Notes: generated from the sequence alone by a model not told the origin. A DNA stretch of 64,000 nucleotides from Phytopythium helicoides (GCA_024867545.1 JANFNE010000012.1:124001-188000); one strand, 5' to 3'; counted from the stretch's first letter, positions 9,491-20,881 are shown. A program made the numbers and translations.

Positions 9491-10774
9491 CTAGCTCTCG
9501 ATGAAGAAGTGGCCTCGCAGATACGAGTGCTGTGACGACCGGAAGGAAGACATACTCGTGATTGACTCCTGGTCGACCTCGTACGCACCCATGGGGTTCT
9601 CGCCCGCCAGCTCGTCGCCTGCGATCGCGAGCGTCTGCGAGTGAACGGCCGCTGCCACGCACTTGGAGCAGAAGGAGAGCTTGTACTGGCGCACCTCGCG
9701 CGTGTCTAGCATCACGAAGCTCAGCTTCTTGGGCACGCGGCACTTGTGGCACACGCGGCCCTTGCAGATGCGGCAGCGCTTCTTGGCAAAGATGGACGGC
9801 CCCGCGAGCCCGCGATCGCACACGCAGCAGAACTCGTGATCGAGCGAGTAGGCGATGGCGGCGTTCTTGCTGAGCACCCAGTTGAGCTTCTTCATGCGGC
9901 CGCACTGGACCACGGCCGTGTACGATAGCAGCGCCTCGGCCGTCGTGAGAATCGCGACGCTCGGGTGCATGTCGCCCATGGGGTCGCAGAATCCCTGCAA
10001 GAAGAGCTCGATGCCCGCGCCGTCGGGCCGCTGGCGGAACAAGCTGCAGATGGAGAGGTTGGCGCGCACGAGGCCCTTGTCGTTGAGGTTGGGCACGCCG
10101 TCGAACTCGAGCGAGTGGAGGAAGTTGTAGCCGATGCGCTCGCCCGACTCGTGCATGACGATGCCGGACGACTCGACGTAGACGAAGTCTCGGTGGCGCA
10201 CGATGCTCTGCACGAGCAGTGGGGCGGATCCGTTGACGCACCACTTGATCTGCAGCTCTCGCAGCGGGTCGTCTCTCGTCGGGAGGATGATGGGGCACAG
10301 CATGGCGCAGTCGACGACGCCGTCTCCGCAGTATGCCGTCTTGATCATCATGAGCTCGACGGACGGCGCGAGGCAGCCGTACACGGCGTCCTCCATGAAC
10401 CCGTCGCAGTGTCCGAGCCCCATGACGACGTGCGTCTTCCGCAGCGCGTCGGGGGAGGCGAGCAGGTCTCTGAAGCTGGCCTTCTGCCTGACCGTCTCGC
10501 CCGCCTGTCGGTCCTGGAAGACCGTCATGCAGTCCCTCGTCTTGATGGGCTTCCAGCGCTTGCGGTCGACCCTCATGGCGCTGCTGCCACTCAGCGCCCT
10601 CGAGCGCCTGCGACTCGCCGTCGCGGCCTCGGGCGCGCTGGGCGCCAGCAGCCGCTCCATGTACTGCTCGATGGTCTCGTGCACGAACGCCGAGGCCAGG
10701 CGCTCGATCTCGTCCTGGTCCCACGGCGGGAGGTGCACGCGCGGCATGGTCTCTGGCGGCAGCGGGAACTTCAT
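9491..10774 (-). CDS. START/FYVE-like zinc-finger protein, array copy 5
   Basis: The 427-residue protein starts MKFPLPPETMPRV. It has a START-like region with the family landmarks FVYVES, IGYNFLHS and LSICSLFRQ, then a FYVE-like finger from about residue 310 (CCVC, CRIC, CHKC, CSKC). The array's SPT-D/E-S and REFFG end are absent; it ends RGHFFIES. It is therefore the most diverged of the five array genes. The frame extends 54 codons upstream, Arg/Ala/Pro-rich, but the shared MKFPLP start and an initiator-like TCATTCGCGAAA just upstream favour 10774. No intron is needed. Confidence 0.83.
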   Translation of the reverse strand: MKFPLPPETMPRVHLPPWDQDEIERLASAFVHETIEQYMERLLAPSAPEAATASRRRSRALSGSSAMRVDRKRWKPIKTRDCMTVFQDRQAGETVRQKASFRDLLASPDALRKTHVVMGLGHCDGFMEDAVYGCLAPSVELMMIKTAYCGDGVVDCAMLCPIILPTRDDPLRELQIKWCVNGSAPLLVQSIVRHRDFVYVESSGIVMHESGERIGYNFLHSLEFDGVPNLNDKGLVRANLSICSLFRQRPDGAGIELFLQGFCDPMGDMHPSVAILTTAEALLSYTAVVQCGRMKKLNWVLSKNAAIAYSLDHEFCCVCDRGLAGPSIFAKKRCRICKGRVCHKCRVPKKLSFVMLDTREVRQYKLSFCSKCVAAAVHSQTLAIAGDELAGENPMGAYEVDQESITSMSSFRSSQHSYLRGHFFIES

Positions 10775-12921
10775 GCTGGGGCCGATCTTTCGCGAATGAC
10801 GCGCAGGTTTCGACCGCTGGGAGGCCGAGCGGAGACCGACGCGAGCAGCGAGCAGCCCCGCGCGCTCTGGCGGCGCAGCGGAGACCGAGAGCCCCGGGAA
10901 GAAGAGACGGAGACGAGGGAAGCGCGGGATGCGCATGCTGCCACCGCCACCTCAACTCGGCGCGGGGCGGACCAGCTCCATCACCTCGTATAACGCATAC
11001 TTACGGGAAGAGAGATGTTCATATTTAAAGTTGAGGTGTTGATAAAAGCCTTTTAGATTTGATAGGATGGTACTTTATTGTTAGAGTGGACGTCTACTCG
11101 GGAGGGGGGCGACACTGCGGCCGGATTGCGCGCACGGTGGGAGCGCCGTCTGCGTGCGTGCCGAGTGGAAGGCCTGGACTCGCTCGTCCTGGCTGACCGC
11201 TTCTGGATTGGGATCGGCAGCCTGCACACTCGGGCAGCCAGAGTGCAGACGCGGCGTCGACGCAGGCGTGTAGACGCACCGAGACCACAAGTCGACTCGC
11301 TGCCGTGAGACCTGCAGTGCCACTACAGCTCCGATGCTCGAGACCCGAGATCGGCGACAGGCTTTGCGACGCAGAAAGCTCCATTGATACGGGAGCATGA
11401 CGTGAGCTTTGCACGGATTGAAGTCAACGAGGCAGCACGGAGAGCGAAAGGATCGGGCGTCGGGCTCCGGGAAGCAATCCAGTATGGTGACCCCGGGTTC
11501 TGCTCTGCAGAAGCTGCTGAGTCCGCGGGGAGAGGACGTGGCCTCGTGGGTCGCGACGATACATCTGAGAGCTGTAGCGGGGCTATGCGCAGAGGCTGTG
11601 CCACGTCCGTGCGTCGACCGTGGCTCGCGTGGCACCACCGCCAGAGGTGCGTGCGCGGTCGCTTGAAGAGCAGCAATTGCTTGCGCGCTCGCTCTTTCAC
11701 GCACAGGGTATTGCGTGTACTACCACGGGATCGGCTAGCCTGGATGAGCGAGTCCAGTGGATCCGTGGCCAACTCTAGCAGTGGCTTCATGGGATCCATC
11801 GTTTGGGAGTGTATCCGGAGCGGTCAACAAACACCATGCACCAAAGCTCTGCTTTGTCTGCATCGCTGGTCGCATGGTACCCAGCAGCTGCAAGTGATCT
11901 TCGAGCTGACCGACCTGCAACAGGATCGATCACCGCCACCTTGCAAGCTTTCCTTATCAATGGTTAGGCATAGTTGACTCAACCAGTAGAATGATCGGGT
12001 ATGACGACCCTGTTGGATCCAGCCTCATCGATACCCAGTTTGGAGGGCAACTGCATTCACGATACACCTGCTAACGCTTCGGCAGACCCCTGGCGATGAG
12101 CAGCACGACGCTTGCATGTTTAGTCTGACCGGGGGCCAAAAAAAGCAGGGAGCATTGCACTGTGTTTGCTCAACCCACAGTACAACCTCGAGGTCCCACG
12201 CGCCGTGTTGCTCAGCGGCGGCCTGCCGTGTCTCCCTCATGACGACGCCTCCTCGTCATGAAGATTCGGAACCCAAGAGGGAGGAGCTTGCTGGACATCA
12301 CCGCAATGCCCTGATCGATCATCACTCCGCCAGGAGCTACGTGGTCATCGACCGCAGCACTTGAACTTCGAGCAAAGGGCTGTCGAGGGAGGCGTCGGTT
12401 GTCACCCTTGGGCATCGACGGCAGGGCGATCGGATCGGGATCGTCTGCCCAACGGATACAAGTGCCACCAAGCCCAGTCTACCGCTCGATTATTGCAAAC
12501 CAGCTCATCGTGGTGAAAGGAGCGCATCGGCTGCATTCGCGGCTCTCTCTGGCCTCCAGCAACGAGCGTTCCAACGTATTGAAGCATTGCAGCCCGACGG
12601 CGGAACCTTGAAGCGCAAGTTGCCGTTATGTACCCATGCAAATTCGCTCTCTGATTGGCTGTCATCAGCCAATAATCGGCTCAAACACCCTTGATTCGCT
12701 GAAATTCGGTTATCAGTATCGTCACATGTCTCAGATCCTTCCATTCAATTGGCAAGTGAGACCGACATCATCCACGTCACACATGAGCCGCTCGCTGGAT
12801 GGCGATTGCTGGATGAGTGTACCTGTGCCAGTTGCTGCCGGTGCCTTTGCAGCCCTCGACACTTCTCGTTCGCCCCGCAAGCTCCTCGACCGCCTCCGTC
12901 GACGTCTCAGCCACCTGCAGC
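10775..12921. other. Long intergenic stretch, no gene recognised
   Basis: About 2.1 kb. Open frames of 100-200 codons occur on both strands, but they overlap each other, are Arg/Ser-rich and have no recognisable domain. AT-rich sequence at about 10990-11085 suggests regulatory or untranslated DNA upstream of copy 5. Confidence 0.4.
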
Positions 12922-14349
12922 ATGAATTTGGCGGCCTGGTGGCGCCGCACGGAGCCGAACGTGCAGACGGCGTACGCGTTCACGCTCTTCTACTGGGCGG
13001 CGCGCAGCATCCTGTTCCAGCAGGTGATCGCCGGCTACGTGTTTGTGCTCACGCAGTCCAACAAGCCCGTGGGCATCGTCAAGGGCATCCAGGGCATCTC
13101 GCAGCTGGTCTTCTCCTTCCCCGCGGGCTACTTCGCCGACCACACGCGGCGGGACTTGATCCTCAAGATCTCGGCGGCGCTCGGCATCGTCGCGGCCGCG
13201 CTCACCTTCTTCGCGGTCGAATCGACCTCGCTCATCATGCTCTACGTCGTGTTTGGGATGTGGGGAGCTTTCGCAGCCATGCAGAGCCCGGCGATGGAGG
13301 CGCTGTTTGCAGACTCGATCCCGCAGGGCGAGCGCTCGTTCCCGTTCATGATCAAGTACAACATCAGCAACTTCGCGCAGATGCTTGGCCCTGCGCTCTG
13401 CGTCTTCCTCTTCATCTACTACGGAGACTTGTGGCAGCTCGCACAGCTCAAGCCCGTGCTCGAGTTCGGCTCCATCCTCGCGGTCATCGCGGCGCTGGTA
13501 CTGTTCCGCTTTGATGACGATCTTGCTATCGAGAATCGATTGGAGCAGGAGCAGCTCCAGGACGACCAGCTGAGCGAAAGAGCAATCGCGCGATCTCCGC
13601 TCAAGACGCCGACACTTGTGGGCAACGAGCTCGACCTGGAGTACGAGTACTCGGACGAGGACGAGAAGGCCTCCGCCAAAGCGAACGAGAAGACGTCGTT
13701 GCTCCAGACCAAGGATCTCGAGAAACAGAACGACAGTGATGAGTCGTACTTTGCGCAGCTGGACGCCAAGTTCTTGTGCTTCCGCACGCAGCACGTGCCG
13801 TACGTCCTGTTCATCGCGGACTTCATCATCAGCAACGGCGCAGGCATGACGATCAACTTCTTCCCTCTCTTCTTCAAGCAAGAGTACGGCCTCACGCCCA
13901 TCCACGTGTGCTTGCTCTTCATGGCGCAGCCGCTCGTCGTCATGGTGCTCTCCTTTATGTCGCAGCGCATGTCCAAGTGGTGTGGACGCATGCCTATCAT
14001 TGTTGTCACGCGCGTCATCTCGGTCGCGTGCCTGTACTTCATGTCGCTCGCAAAGCCTGTGGAGCTCCAGATCCTGCTCTTCCTCATGCGCGGCGGTATG
14101 ATGCGCTGCTCGCAGCCGCTTCGTCGCTCTGTGCTCATGGACTTTGTGCCCAAGGACATTCGCGCGCGTTGGAATGCACTCGAGGGACTGTCGGTGTTCT
14201 CGTGGTCCGGCAGCGCTGTCATCGGCGGCTATCTGATCGACGCTTACGACTACCGCACGTGCTTTGTCATCACGTCGCTAGTCTACTGCGTCGGCCTCGC
14301 ACTCGAGGCCGTGCTTATTCCGCTCACGAAGCATGCCGTTGAGCACTAG
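12922..14349 (+). CDS. Major facilitator superfamily transporter (paralogue A)
   Basis: The 475-residue membrane protein has two bundles of hydrophobic segments joined by a charged cytoplasmic loop at about residues 200-290, rich in Glu, Asp and Gln. The loop after the second or third helix contains ADHTRRD, resembling MFS motif A (GxxxDxxGRR). The second half opens with FLCFRTQHVPYVLF and contains ISNGAGMTINFFPLFF. The frame opens at 12817, but the methionine at 12922 precedes the aligned paralogue sequence and is preferred. The substrate cannot be told. It faces paralogue B tail to tail, 138 bp apart, so the pair arose by an inverted duplication. Confidence 0.85.
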   Translation: MNLAAWWRRTEPNVQTAYAFTLFYWAARSILFQQVIAGYVFVLTQSNKPVGIVKGIQGISQLVFSFPAGYFADHTRRDLILKISAALGIVAAALTFFAVESTSLIMLYVVFGMWGAFAAMQSPAMEALFADSIPQGERSFPFMIKYNISNFAQMLGPALCVFLFIYYGDLWQLAQLKPVLEFGSILAVIAALVLFRFDDDLAIENRLEQEQLQDDQLSERAIARSPLKTPTLVGNELDLEYEYSDEDEKASAKANEKTSLLQTKDLEKQNDSDESYFAQLDAKFLCFRTQHVPYVLFIADFIISNGAGMTINFFPLFFKQEYGLTPIHVCLLFMAQPLVVMVLSFMSQRMSKWCGRMPIIVVTRVISVACLYFMSLAKPVELQILLFLMRGGMMRCSQPLRRSVLMDFVPKDIRARWNALEGLSVFSWSGSAVIGGYLIDAYDYRTCFVITSLVYCVGLALEAVLIPLTKHAVEH

Positions 14350-14487
14350 ACTAGACAGGCATCCGTTTTGCCATCATCATTGCGACTCGAATGGAATAGA
14401 CGATTGAATATCCTTCGTCGGCTTTGGATTTATTGTTCGTTAGTGAAATGGCAGGTAGCAAACACCCATAGCGATGTCTTGTACGTC

Positions 14488-16134
14488 TCACTTCTCGACG
14501 GCATGCTTGGTCAGCGGCAGCAGTAACAGCTCGAGGCTCAGCCCAGCAAAGTAAACGAGACTCGTGATGAAGAAGCACGTGCGATAATCGTACTGATCAA
14601 CGAGGTATCCGCCGATGACTGCGCTTCCAGAGTACGAAAAGACCGAAATGCCTTCAAGAGCGTTCCAGCGCGCGCGCACTTCACGCTTGACGAAATCCAT
14701 GAGCACAGAGCGCCGTAGCGGCTGCGAGCAGCGCATCATACCGCCGCGCATGAGGAAAAGTAGAATCTGCAGGTGTAGTGGCTGTGCAAAAGCCATCCCG
14801 ACGAGGCAGACAGTAGATGCAATCCGCGTCGACACGATGATCGGCGTGCGACCGAGAGACTTGGATGCGTGCTGACTCATGAAAGAGAGCACCAGTACTA
14901 CAATGGGCTGTGCGAGGAACAGCGCGCTCACTTGAATTGGCGAGAGTCCGTACTCGGTCATGAAGAAGAGCGGAAAAAAGTTGATTGTCATACCGGCGCC
15001 ATTGCTGATGATGAAGTCCGACAGGAACAGCAAGTATGGCACATGCTCGGTTGAAAGCCCCATGAACCGCACATCTACGTCATGCACACCAGCTGTAGAG
15101 CTCTTCCGGACGCCGCTCGACTTTTTGATTGGGGTGACAGCCATTTCTGCCTCCTCATCGCTGCTGCTAGAGCCCTCATTCTCAAGCTCCGCTGCTGGTT
15201 CTGCCACCATCAGCGCACTACGCTCGGATATGGCGAGATTCGCGACTTGGTTCACACGCGGCGCCGAGTCGAGGCGCTGGTATTCGTGCTGCGCCTCCAC
15301 ATCGCGCATCTCGATTGCGATATCGCTTTCATCTTCGTTGTCCGAGTAGTTGTACTCGAACTGAAGGTCTCCACCAACATAGGTCGGAGTGCGAAGCGGA
15401 GTGCCAAGGGCATCACCGCTGACGCTGCCATTTCGGTGACGGAACGTCTGGAATGGAGACACCGCTTGTGTTGCGAGAGGAGTTGTCGCCTCATCCTCTT
15501 TCAAAGCGAGGTCGTCATCGTATCGAAACAGGAAAAGTGATGCGATAGCACCAAGCAGACAGCCAAACACGAGCACGGGTCGAAGCTCGCGCTCGCGCCA
15601 GACGTCACCGACGTACAGGAACAGCATGATGCTTAGGAACGGACCGATGACCATGGCCACATTGCTCACGTTGTACTTGAGTGTAAGAGGGAAGGAACGA
15701 CGTCCATGTGGGATCGAGTCAGCGAAAAGTGCTTCCATCGCAGGGCTCTGGAACGCAGAGAAGACGCCCCAAAGCCCGAACGCCACGTAGATGATTGTCA
15801 AGTTGCTGAGCTCGACCGCCAACAGCGTGAGAGCTGAGCAAACAAGTCCCAATGCTCCCGAGAAGCGAAGCACCGCATCACGACGGATTCGATCAGCCAA
15901 AAGCCCGGCAGGAAGAGAGAAGAGCAGCTGTGCGATGCCTTGGATGCCCTTGACGATACCCACGGGCTGGTTCGACTGGGTCAGCACGAAGATGTAGCCC
16001 GAGATGACTTGCTGGAACAGGATGCTGCGCGCCGCCCAGTAGAAGAGCGTGAACACGTACGTGTTGTGCACGTTGTGCTGCGCTTCATCAGCCTGGAGCC
16101 TCGACCGCGGCCGGCAGCGTCCCCACATGCTCAA
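14488..16134 (-). CDS. Major facilitator superfamily transporter (paralogue B)
   Basis: The 548-residue membrane protein is clearly paralogous to A: FTLFYWAARSILFQQVI, LTQSN-PVGIVKGIQGI, LFSLPAGLLADRIRRDA and MRGGMMRCSQPLRRSVL are shared. The central cytoplasmic loop is longer (about residues 215-345), acidic and Ser-rich, which accounts for most of the extra length. The first ~20 residues are not shared with A and may be wrong: an AG acceptor-like site just before codons ADEAQ could mean that an upstream exon supplies the true N-terminus. The substrate is unknown. Confidence 0.83.
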   Translation of the reverse strand: MSMWGRCRPRSRLQADEAQHNVHNTYVFTLFYWAARSILFQQVISGYIFVLTQSNQPVGIVKGIQGIAQLLFSLPAGLLADRIRRDAVLRFSGALGLVCSALTLLAVELSNLTIIYVAFGLWGVFSAFQSPAMEALFADSIPHGRRSFPLTLKYNVSNVAMVIGPFLSIMLFLYVGDVWRERELRPVLVFGCLLGAIASLFLFRYDDDLALKEDEATTPLATQAVSPFQTFRHRNGSVSGDALGTPLRTPTYVGGDLQFEYNYSDNEDESDIAIEMRDVEAQHEYQRLDSAPRVNQVANLAISERSALMVAEPAAELENEGSSSSDEEAEMAVTPIKKSSGVRKSSTAGVHDVDVRFMGLSTEHVPYLLFLSDFIISNGAGMTINFFPLFFMTEYGLSPIQVSALFLAQPIVVLVLSFMSQHASKSLGRTPIIVSTRIASTVCLVGMAFAQPLHLQILLFLMRGGMMRCSQPLRRSVLMDFVKREVRARWNALEGISVFSYSGSAVIGGYLVDQYDYRTCFFITSLVYFAGLSLELLLLPLTKHAVEK

Positions 16135-16472
16135 ACTGCTTGCTCCGATCGAAGAAATCGGCGAGTGCGACTCGTATGAGACGCTGCGGGATCTTTGGAG
16201 CGATGGAAGTTCTGGCGGCTTTGGAGATGGCGATTGCGATCTTCAAGAGACGTGAAGCCCCATGGACCAACACTTGCGACGCATTGGACGGCTGCGTCGC
16301 CAGCTTGGGGAACGATGAAGCGTCGTCCACTCATCATGAACGCAGTTCTCAAGATCGCTGGACAGCCTCGCGCTGGAAACTGGCGCGTCCGTTGGCTTCT
16401 TGGTTCATCTGCCTCTGGGAGTTGAATGCACTGCTCACTCTGGGTTGTCTCTGCATGACGCTCTTGAGGTGA
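16127..16472 (+). CDS. Possible small membrane protein with one intron (weak)
   Basis: A plausible two-exon model is 16127-16251 joined to 16346-16472 (94-bp intron, GTGAAG...CGCAG), giving 83 residues. The first exon is acidic and Gly/Ser-rich (LRDLWSDGSSGGFGDGD) and the second contains one hydrophobic segment (ASWFICLWELNALLTLGCL). It overlaps the annotated 5' end of MFS paralogue B by a few bases on the other strand. No family is recognised. The residue composition, not homology, is the only support. Confidence 0.22.
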
Positions 16473-16935
16473 AGGCACTGCGTTCCCGGTAATGGGAATC
16501 ACTTCAAGATATCCAACTTCCTCGTCCTACTGCTTCGCCATGGCGACTAAAGTAACGTCCGAGCCACGCGAGCACCATGCTCTCTACATTTCGGCGTTGA
16601 TCGGACAGATTCGTTCGCATGCACAAACCACTGTGATGATCCTGGTCTCTTCCCGCGCTTCTCGGCAGATCCGCTCCTCCCGAGTGGCTCAGAACCGCGT
16701 TGGACGTGGCGCCATCCAGTCTTCAACACTTGCGGGCGAGGGCGGGTGTACGTGGTCAGAGAGCACTTGAGGTCCACAGCTCGCGGTGCTGATCGATCGA
16801 GTGGCCACGAGGGCATATCTCACGGTCGGGAAATGATTCCGACGCTCCCGGCAGCTCCGTCGGGGTTCGAGACTCGACTGGAGCCGGTCGGGAGGACTAA
16901 GCCTGCCATCACAACAGTGCGAAGCGAAAGCAACG

Positions 16936-17451
16936 TTGACGATGGGCCAGGACTCTTGGCTCACGAGCGACGGTAATCTTGACTGCACCGCAGAGCTTGA
17001 TCTTTTCGGCGGCGCCTCTGCGTTCGATCGCTCGTTGAATCGCTCACTGGCTCGCCTCGGACGTTTGCTTGACAATGAGCAGCAAATCCCCGAGGAGGAC
17101 AAGGTGGCGAACAATCCAAATCAGCATGCGCTTGCGATGACTGGAACGGTGGCAAGAAACCCTGCAAACGCTGGTCAGCATGTCAGCAGCTTGCCAGCCG
17201 TGCACGCCCCGCACACTCGCGGATCGCTTGCGCCTCGCCCAATGGAACGCTGTAGAAGCGGGGTCTCGACGGTCTCCGCTGCAAATGTGACAGCCCGAGC
17301 GTGCGCCGCAGACGGCGAAGAGAGCGCTGTGTGGGGCAGTCCCGTCTTCGTGCGTGGGCGGACGACGCCGAGACACCGGCAGCTCGAAAGAATGGCCGCG
17401 GTTCAAGTCTTGGCGGACTTCACCAAAATGCAGTCGGCTGTCACGCCGTAG
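16936..17451 (+). CDS. Possible hypothetical protein (weak)
   Basis: A 171-codon frame whose first 75 residues look protein-like (LFGGASAFDRSLNRSLARLG, then an acidic Gln-rich stretch) and whose remainder does not. It could be an internal exon of a gene linked to 16127-16472, or chance. Nothing is recognised in it. Confidence 0.2.
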   Translation: MTMGQDSWLTSDGNLDCTAELDLFGGASAFDRSLNRSLARLGRLLDNEQQIPEEDKVANNPNQHALAMTGTVARNPANAGQHVSSLPAVHAPHTRGSLAPRPMERCRSGVSTVSAANVTARACAADGEESAVWGSPVFVRGRTTPRHRQLERMAAVQVLADFTKMQSAVTP

Positions 17452-19069
17452 AGGATCTGTAAAGTACATGTAATCTGCATTGCCTTCAAGTCCATGGCCT
17501 GGCAGGCACCAGCCTCCTCACACGTAAAGCAGACCGGTCACCATTTCATGATCACCCGGCCCGTCATCAAAGCCTGTCAATCTGCACATCGGCATTGCAT
17601 TCGCCCGTGTGTGGCCAACGTTCTCAGACGCTACTTGAGTGGGTTAGTCCAACGGCTTGCGATTGCGAGGTGTTGAGCTCTTCGAGTCAGAGCAAAGCGC
17701 AAAGGCACCAGGCCCATTCATCCGCCAGGGAGCTGTTTTCAGGGCACTCGCCGTTCGCCACCGACCAGTAAACACTCCGCTGCTCTGCGCAGAGCTGTAA
17801 CTTACCGAGGCGCACGGTGCCGAGTCTCTCGCCACGGCGACCTCGCGACGACCACAGTCATCGCCCTCATCCTCCCTCGCACTTCTTACGTCACTTTGCC
17901 TGCCTCCATACACGATGCGTCCTCGAGAAATGGTACGCGTGCAGGAGCGTAAAAGATCGATGGCAGCATAGTTCGTGTGGGTGAGAGTGCCACGAGACGG
18001 GAATCGCGACAACCGATAACCTGATGCGGGAGCGCTGGCATGGTGGCACAGAGCAAATATCACAGGATGCTGGCTGTCAGTCATCGACCCGAGGCGCCGT
18101 GATCAGAAGCTAACATTCCCAGCGCATCAAGAGGCCCTGGTTGTGCCCCCAGTCTATTGAGGCACGAGACATTAGCGTAGCATACAAGATGAGTCAGTGC
18201 CGCGGACTGAACATGCGGCATCTTCATGTCTTTGTGGAAAAGGGAAAACACGAAATGCCGCAGTCACTAGAAGAGTTCAGTCCGAGTATTCGGAATCCGG
18301 GGCTTTCGACCGGAAGAACTACCGGCTCAAGTTGCATGGAACGCCTCAAAGTTTTGCCCCCACATCAACGCTCTATGAATCCTCGGCATCCCACGTTTTC
18401 CCACCTCGTTGGCCCCAGAGCCGCGACGAGAAGGCAGTGATCTCTCAACACACACCAAGACGCTGAAAATGCTTGCAAGTCCCTCCTCTCCCTTGGAGAC
18501 TGATAACAACGACGACTTGAGGAGAGTATGCAAGCCGACGTAAAGACTCGGGACACTCATGAGAGAGAGTGGAGGCCCCGTTTCTGGGTAGGGAGCCGAC
18601 CAAACAGCAGTTCAAGACATCCGCCAACTTTTCAAGTGCACAGACGAGTCCTCCTCGACGCTCGACGCTCCTCTCCTTCCGCGAGCGCTCTCTCTCTCTT
18701 TCCACGCACGACGTCGAGACAGCCTCTGGTGTCAGTCTCCGATATCCATCCGAAGTGCACTCTGCCCCCACGCGGACGCTCGCCGCGCTCATCAGGCTTG
18801 TAAATCGCAGTTGGTCTCCGGCCACCTGTGGCGACCAGTTCAAGCGCAGCTCGTCGGCGTGGCAATCAATCAGAAAGCCCAGAGGCACGACTGCACCAGC
18901 TGAGCAGCTCGCAAACAACCAGCCGCTGCGGAAAAGCAGGTAGGCGGCTGGCTTGCTCGACAGCTTTCTACCACAATCCAGCCTCTGACGCAGTCTTCTT
19001 CGCTTTCGTCAGCCCATCAGGTCGCGTCCCGCCACTTCGGAGACAGAGCTCACTTGCACATTAGCCACG
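17452..19069. other. Intergenic, no gene recognised
   Basis: About 1.6 kb upstream of the 603-residue START/FYVE-like gene. A minus-strand frame at 17644-18084 and others are open but featureless. GCTCACTTGCACATT at 19048-19062 weakly resembles the oomycete initiator but sits only about 8-22 bp before the ATG. Confidence 0.4.
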
Positions 19070-20881
19070 ATGCACCTGAGGTTCCCGCTGCCGGCGGGCT
19101 ATTTCCCCAAGTTCCAGCTCACGCCGAGCGATTCGCAGCGCTATCACGCATTGGCGTCCGAGATCGTCCGCGAGACGCGCGCTGACCTCAACCACTACAT
19201 CCGCGATGGCAAGAACTACATTGACTCGAAGAAGTGGAAGCTCGCCAAGTCCAAGGACCGCCTTCACTGCTACCGCAAGCGCAGCACCAAAGGTGCGGCC
19301 GATCAGCTCGGCCTCTATGGCCCTACAGGTCTAGAAAACACAGGGTCCGTGTACTCGAGTGGCAGCGCTGGCAGCGCCGGCTCCATGGACTACTCACAGC
19401 ACTCGTCCACGCGCATGCGTCCATCTCTGAGCGTCGTGAGCTCCAATTGCAGCTCGTCTACGGGTCGATCAGACGACGAGCCGAGCCGTAAGAGCATTTC
19501 GCCCATGGTCATCGGCTATGGTCTTGTCGATGGCACGGTCGACGACATCATCTACGGTCTCCACGAGTCTTCAACTGAGGAGATGAAGACCCTCTCGTCG
19601 TTCTTGGGCGACGACTCGCTCGTCGACTGCTCCGTGCTGCACACCATCAAGCTCACGCGGGCCACGTACCTCGGCTTCAAGTGGAAGCTCAACCGCACGG
19701 TCGGAGGAAACCGTGACATGTGCTACCTCGAGCACGTCGGCATCTCAATTGACCAGAACGGTGACCGTTACGGCTACTTCGTGATGGAGTCCGTCCCGCT
19801 TGCGAGCTGCCCGCCCTTCGAGGACAACTCGATCTCGCGCTCGAACCTTTCGTTCTGCTTCATCTTCCGTCCGGGCCGGCTCGCTGGTCAAGTCGAGGTG
19901 TTCATGGAAGGTGCCTTCGACTCAACTGCGGACGTCCTCACCGCTGGTGGTGTCGGCGACTACCGTAACGCCATGGATATGCTCTTTGTCGTGGAGACGG
20001 CGCTCGAGTCGGCTGAGGCCAAGAAGCTGTCGGCTATGGTCACCAAGCAGTCTTCTGTCAAGGACAAGCCCCAGAGCAGCAACACGTGCTCAATCTGCCG
20101 GGCCAAGGCCAAGCTTCTAGCGTCCCACACCAACTGCCAGACGTGCGGTGTAGTTATCTGCAGCAAGTGCCGCGTCCGAAAGTCGACTTTCTCTCGGCGC
20201 GGCAAAATCAAACTCGCATGCTGCAAGCTGTGTTTGGTGATGGTGAAGGATCAGTCGCCATTTGCCGGTGAGAAGATCGAGCGGCAGCCACTCCATGCAC
20301 TTCAGCGGAAGGCCGCACCGCCTGCCTCCGAGAGCGGAGAATCGAAGACGCTGCAGCGTACCGACTCGGCCAATACGGCCACCATGTCGTTCACGGACAC
20401 GGATTACTCGTCCTCAATGCTGTCGTCTGCCGCGTCCAGCTCAATGGGATCGCTCTCTATGTCGGATCTGGAGGACAACTTCTCGGACCGGCTGCACATT
20501 AGCGGCGGTCCTTCGAACAACGCGTTGGTTGTGGCCGACCACCGCAAGATGCCATCGGTCATTGAGGGCGGAAACTACCATCAGATCACGACTTATGAAC
20601 AGCAACAGCGACTTCAGTACGAGCAGCAGCAATTTCAGCAACAACAATTCCTCGCTCGACAGCAGCAGCGCCAGTTTGGTGGTGCCGTTGGAGGTGGCGC
20701 CCCCATTTACGGAGGTCGCGCTCCACCTCCTCCTCCTCCTGCTAGGCATCCTGGTGCTGGAGTTGCAGCTGCGGACCACCGCGCAGGTCTCTACAACCAG
20801 ATGTTGGAGTTGCAGATGGCCGCCGAGCGTGCGTACAACCTGGCGAACCAGAACGCCAACATGATGAACAATGCGCACTAA
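19070..20881 (+). CDS. Long START/FYVE-like protein with Ser-rich and Gln-rich tails
   Basis: The 603-residue protein starts MHLRFPLPAGYFP, the same N-terminal block as the array genes. The START-like region (about residues 50-320) is split by a Ser/Gly-rich loop at about 82-150. The FYVE-like finger begins at Cys340 (CSIC, CQTC, CSKC, CKLC) and again lacks R(R/K)HHCR. Unlike the array genes it has a long disordered C-terminus: Ser-rich at about 415-470, Gln-rich at about 508-540 and a Pro run near 555. It is the only plus-strand member here and is convergent with the ankyrin-kinase gene, 308 bp away. Scaffolding on membranes is a guess from architecture. Confidence 0.87.
   Translation: MHLRFPLPAGYFPKFQLTPSDSQRYHALASEIVRETRADLNHYIRDGKNYIDSKKWKLAKSKDRLHCYRKRSTKGAADQLGLYGPTGLENTGSVYSSGSAGSAGSMDYSQHSSTRMRPSLSVVSSNCSSSTGRSDDEPSRKSISPMVIGYGLVDGTVDDIIYGLHESSTEEMKTLSSFLGDDSLVDCSVLHTIKLTRATYLGFKWKLNRTVGGNRDMCYLEHVGISIDQNGDRYGYFVMESVPLASCPPFEDNSISRSNLSFCFIFRPGRLAGQVEVFMEGAFDSTADVLTAGGVGDYRNAMDMLFVVETALESAEAKKLSAMVTKQSSVKDKPQSSNTCSICRAKAKLLASHTNCQTCGVVICSKCRVRKSTFSRRGKIKLACCKLCLVMVKDQSPFAGEKIERQPLHALQRKAAPPASESGESKTLQRTDSANTATMSFTDTDYSSSMLSSAASSSMGSLSMSDLEDNFSDRLHISGGPSNNALVVADHRKMPSVIEGGNYHQITTYEQQQRLQYEQQQFQQQQFLARQQQRQFGGAVGGGAPIYGGRAPPPPPPARHPGAGVAAADHRAGLYNQMLELQMAAERAYNLANQNANMMNNAH

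Noticed and set aside
10775..12921. Possible remnants of START/FYVE or transporter genes
   Set aside because: No landmark motifs or matching blocks could be found by eye; open frames look random.
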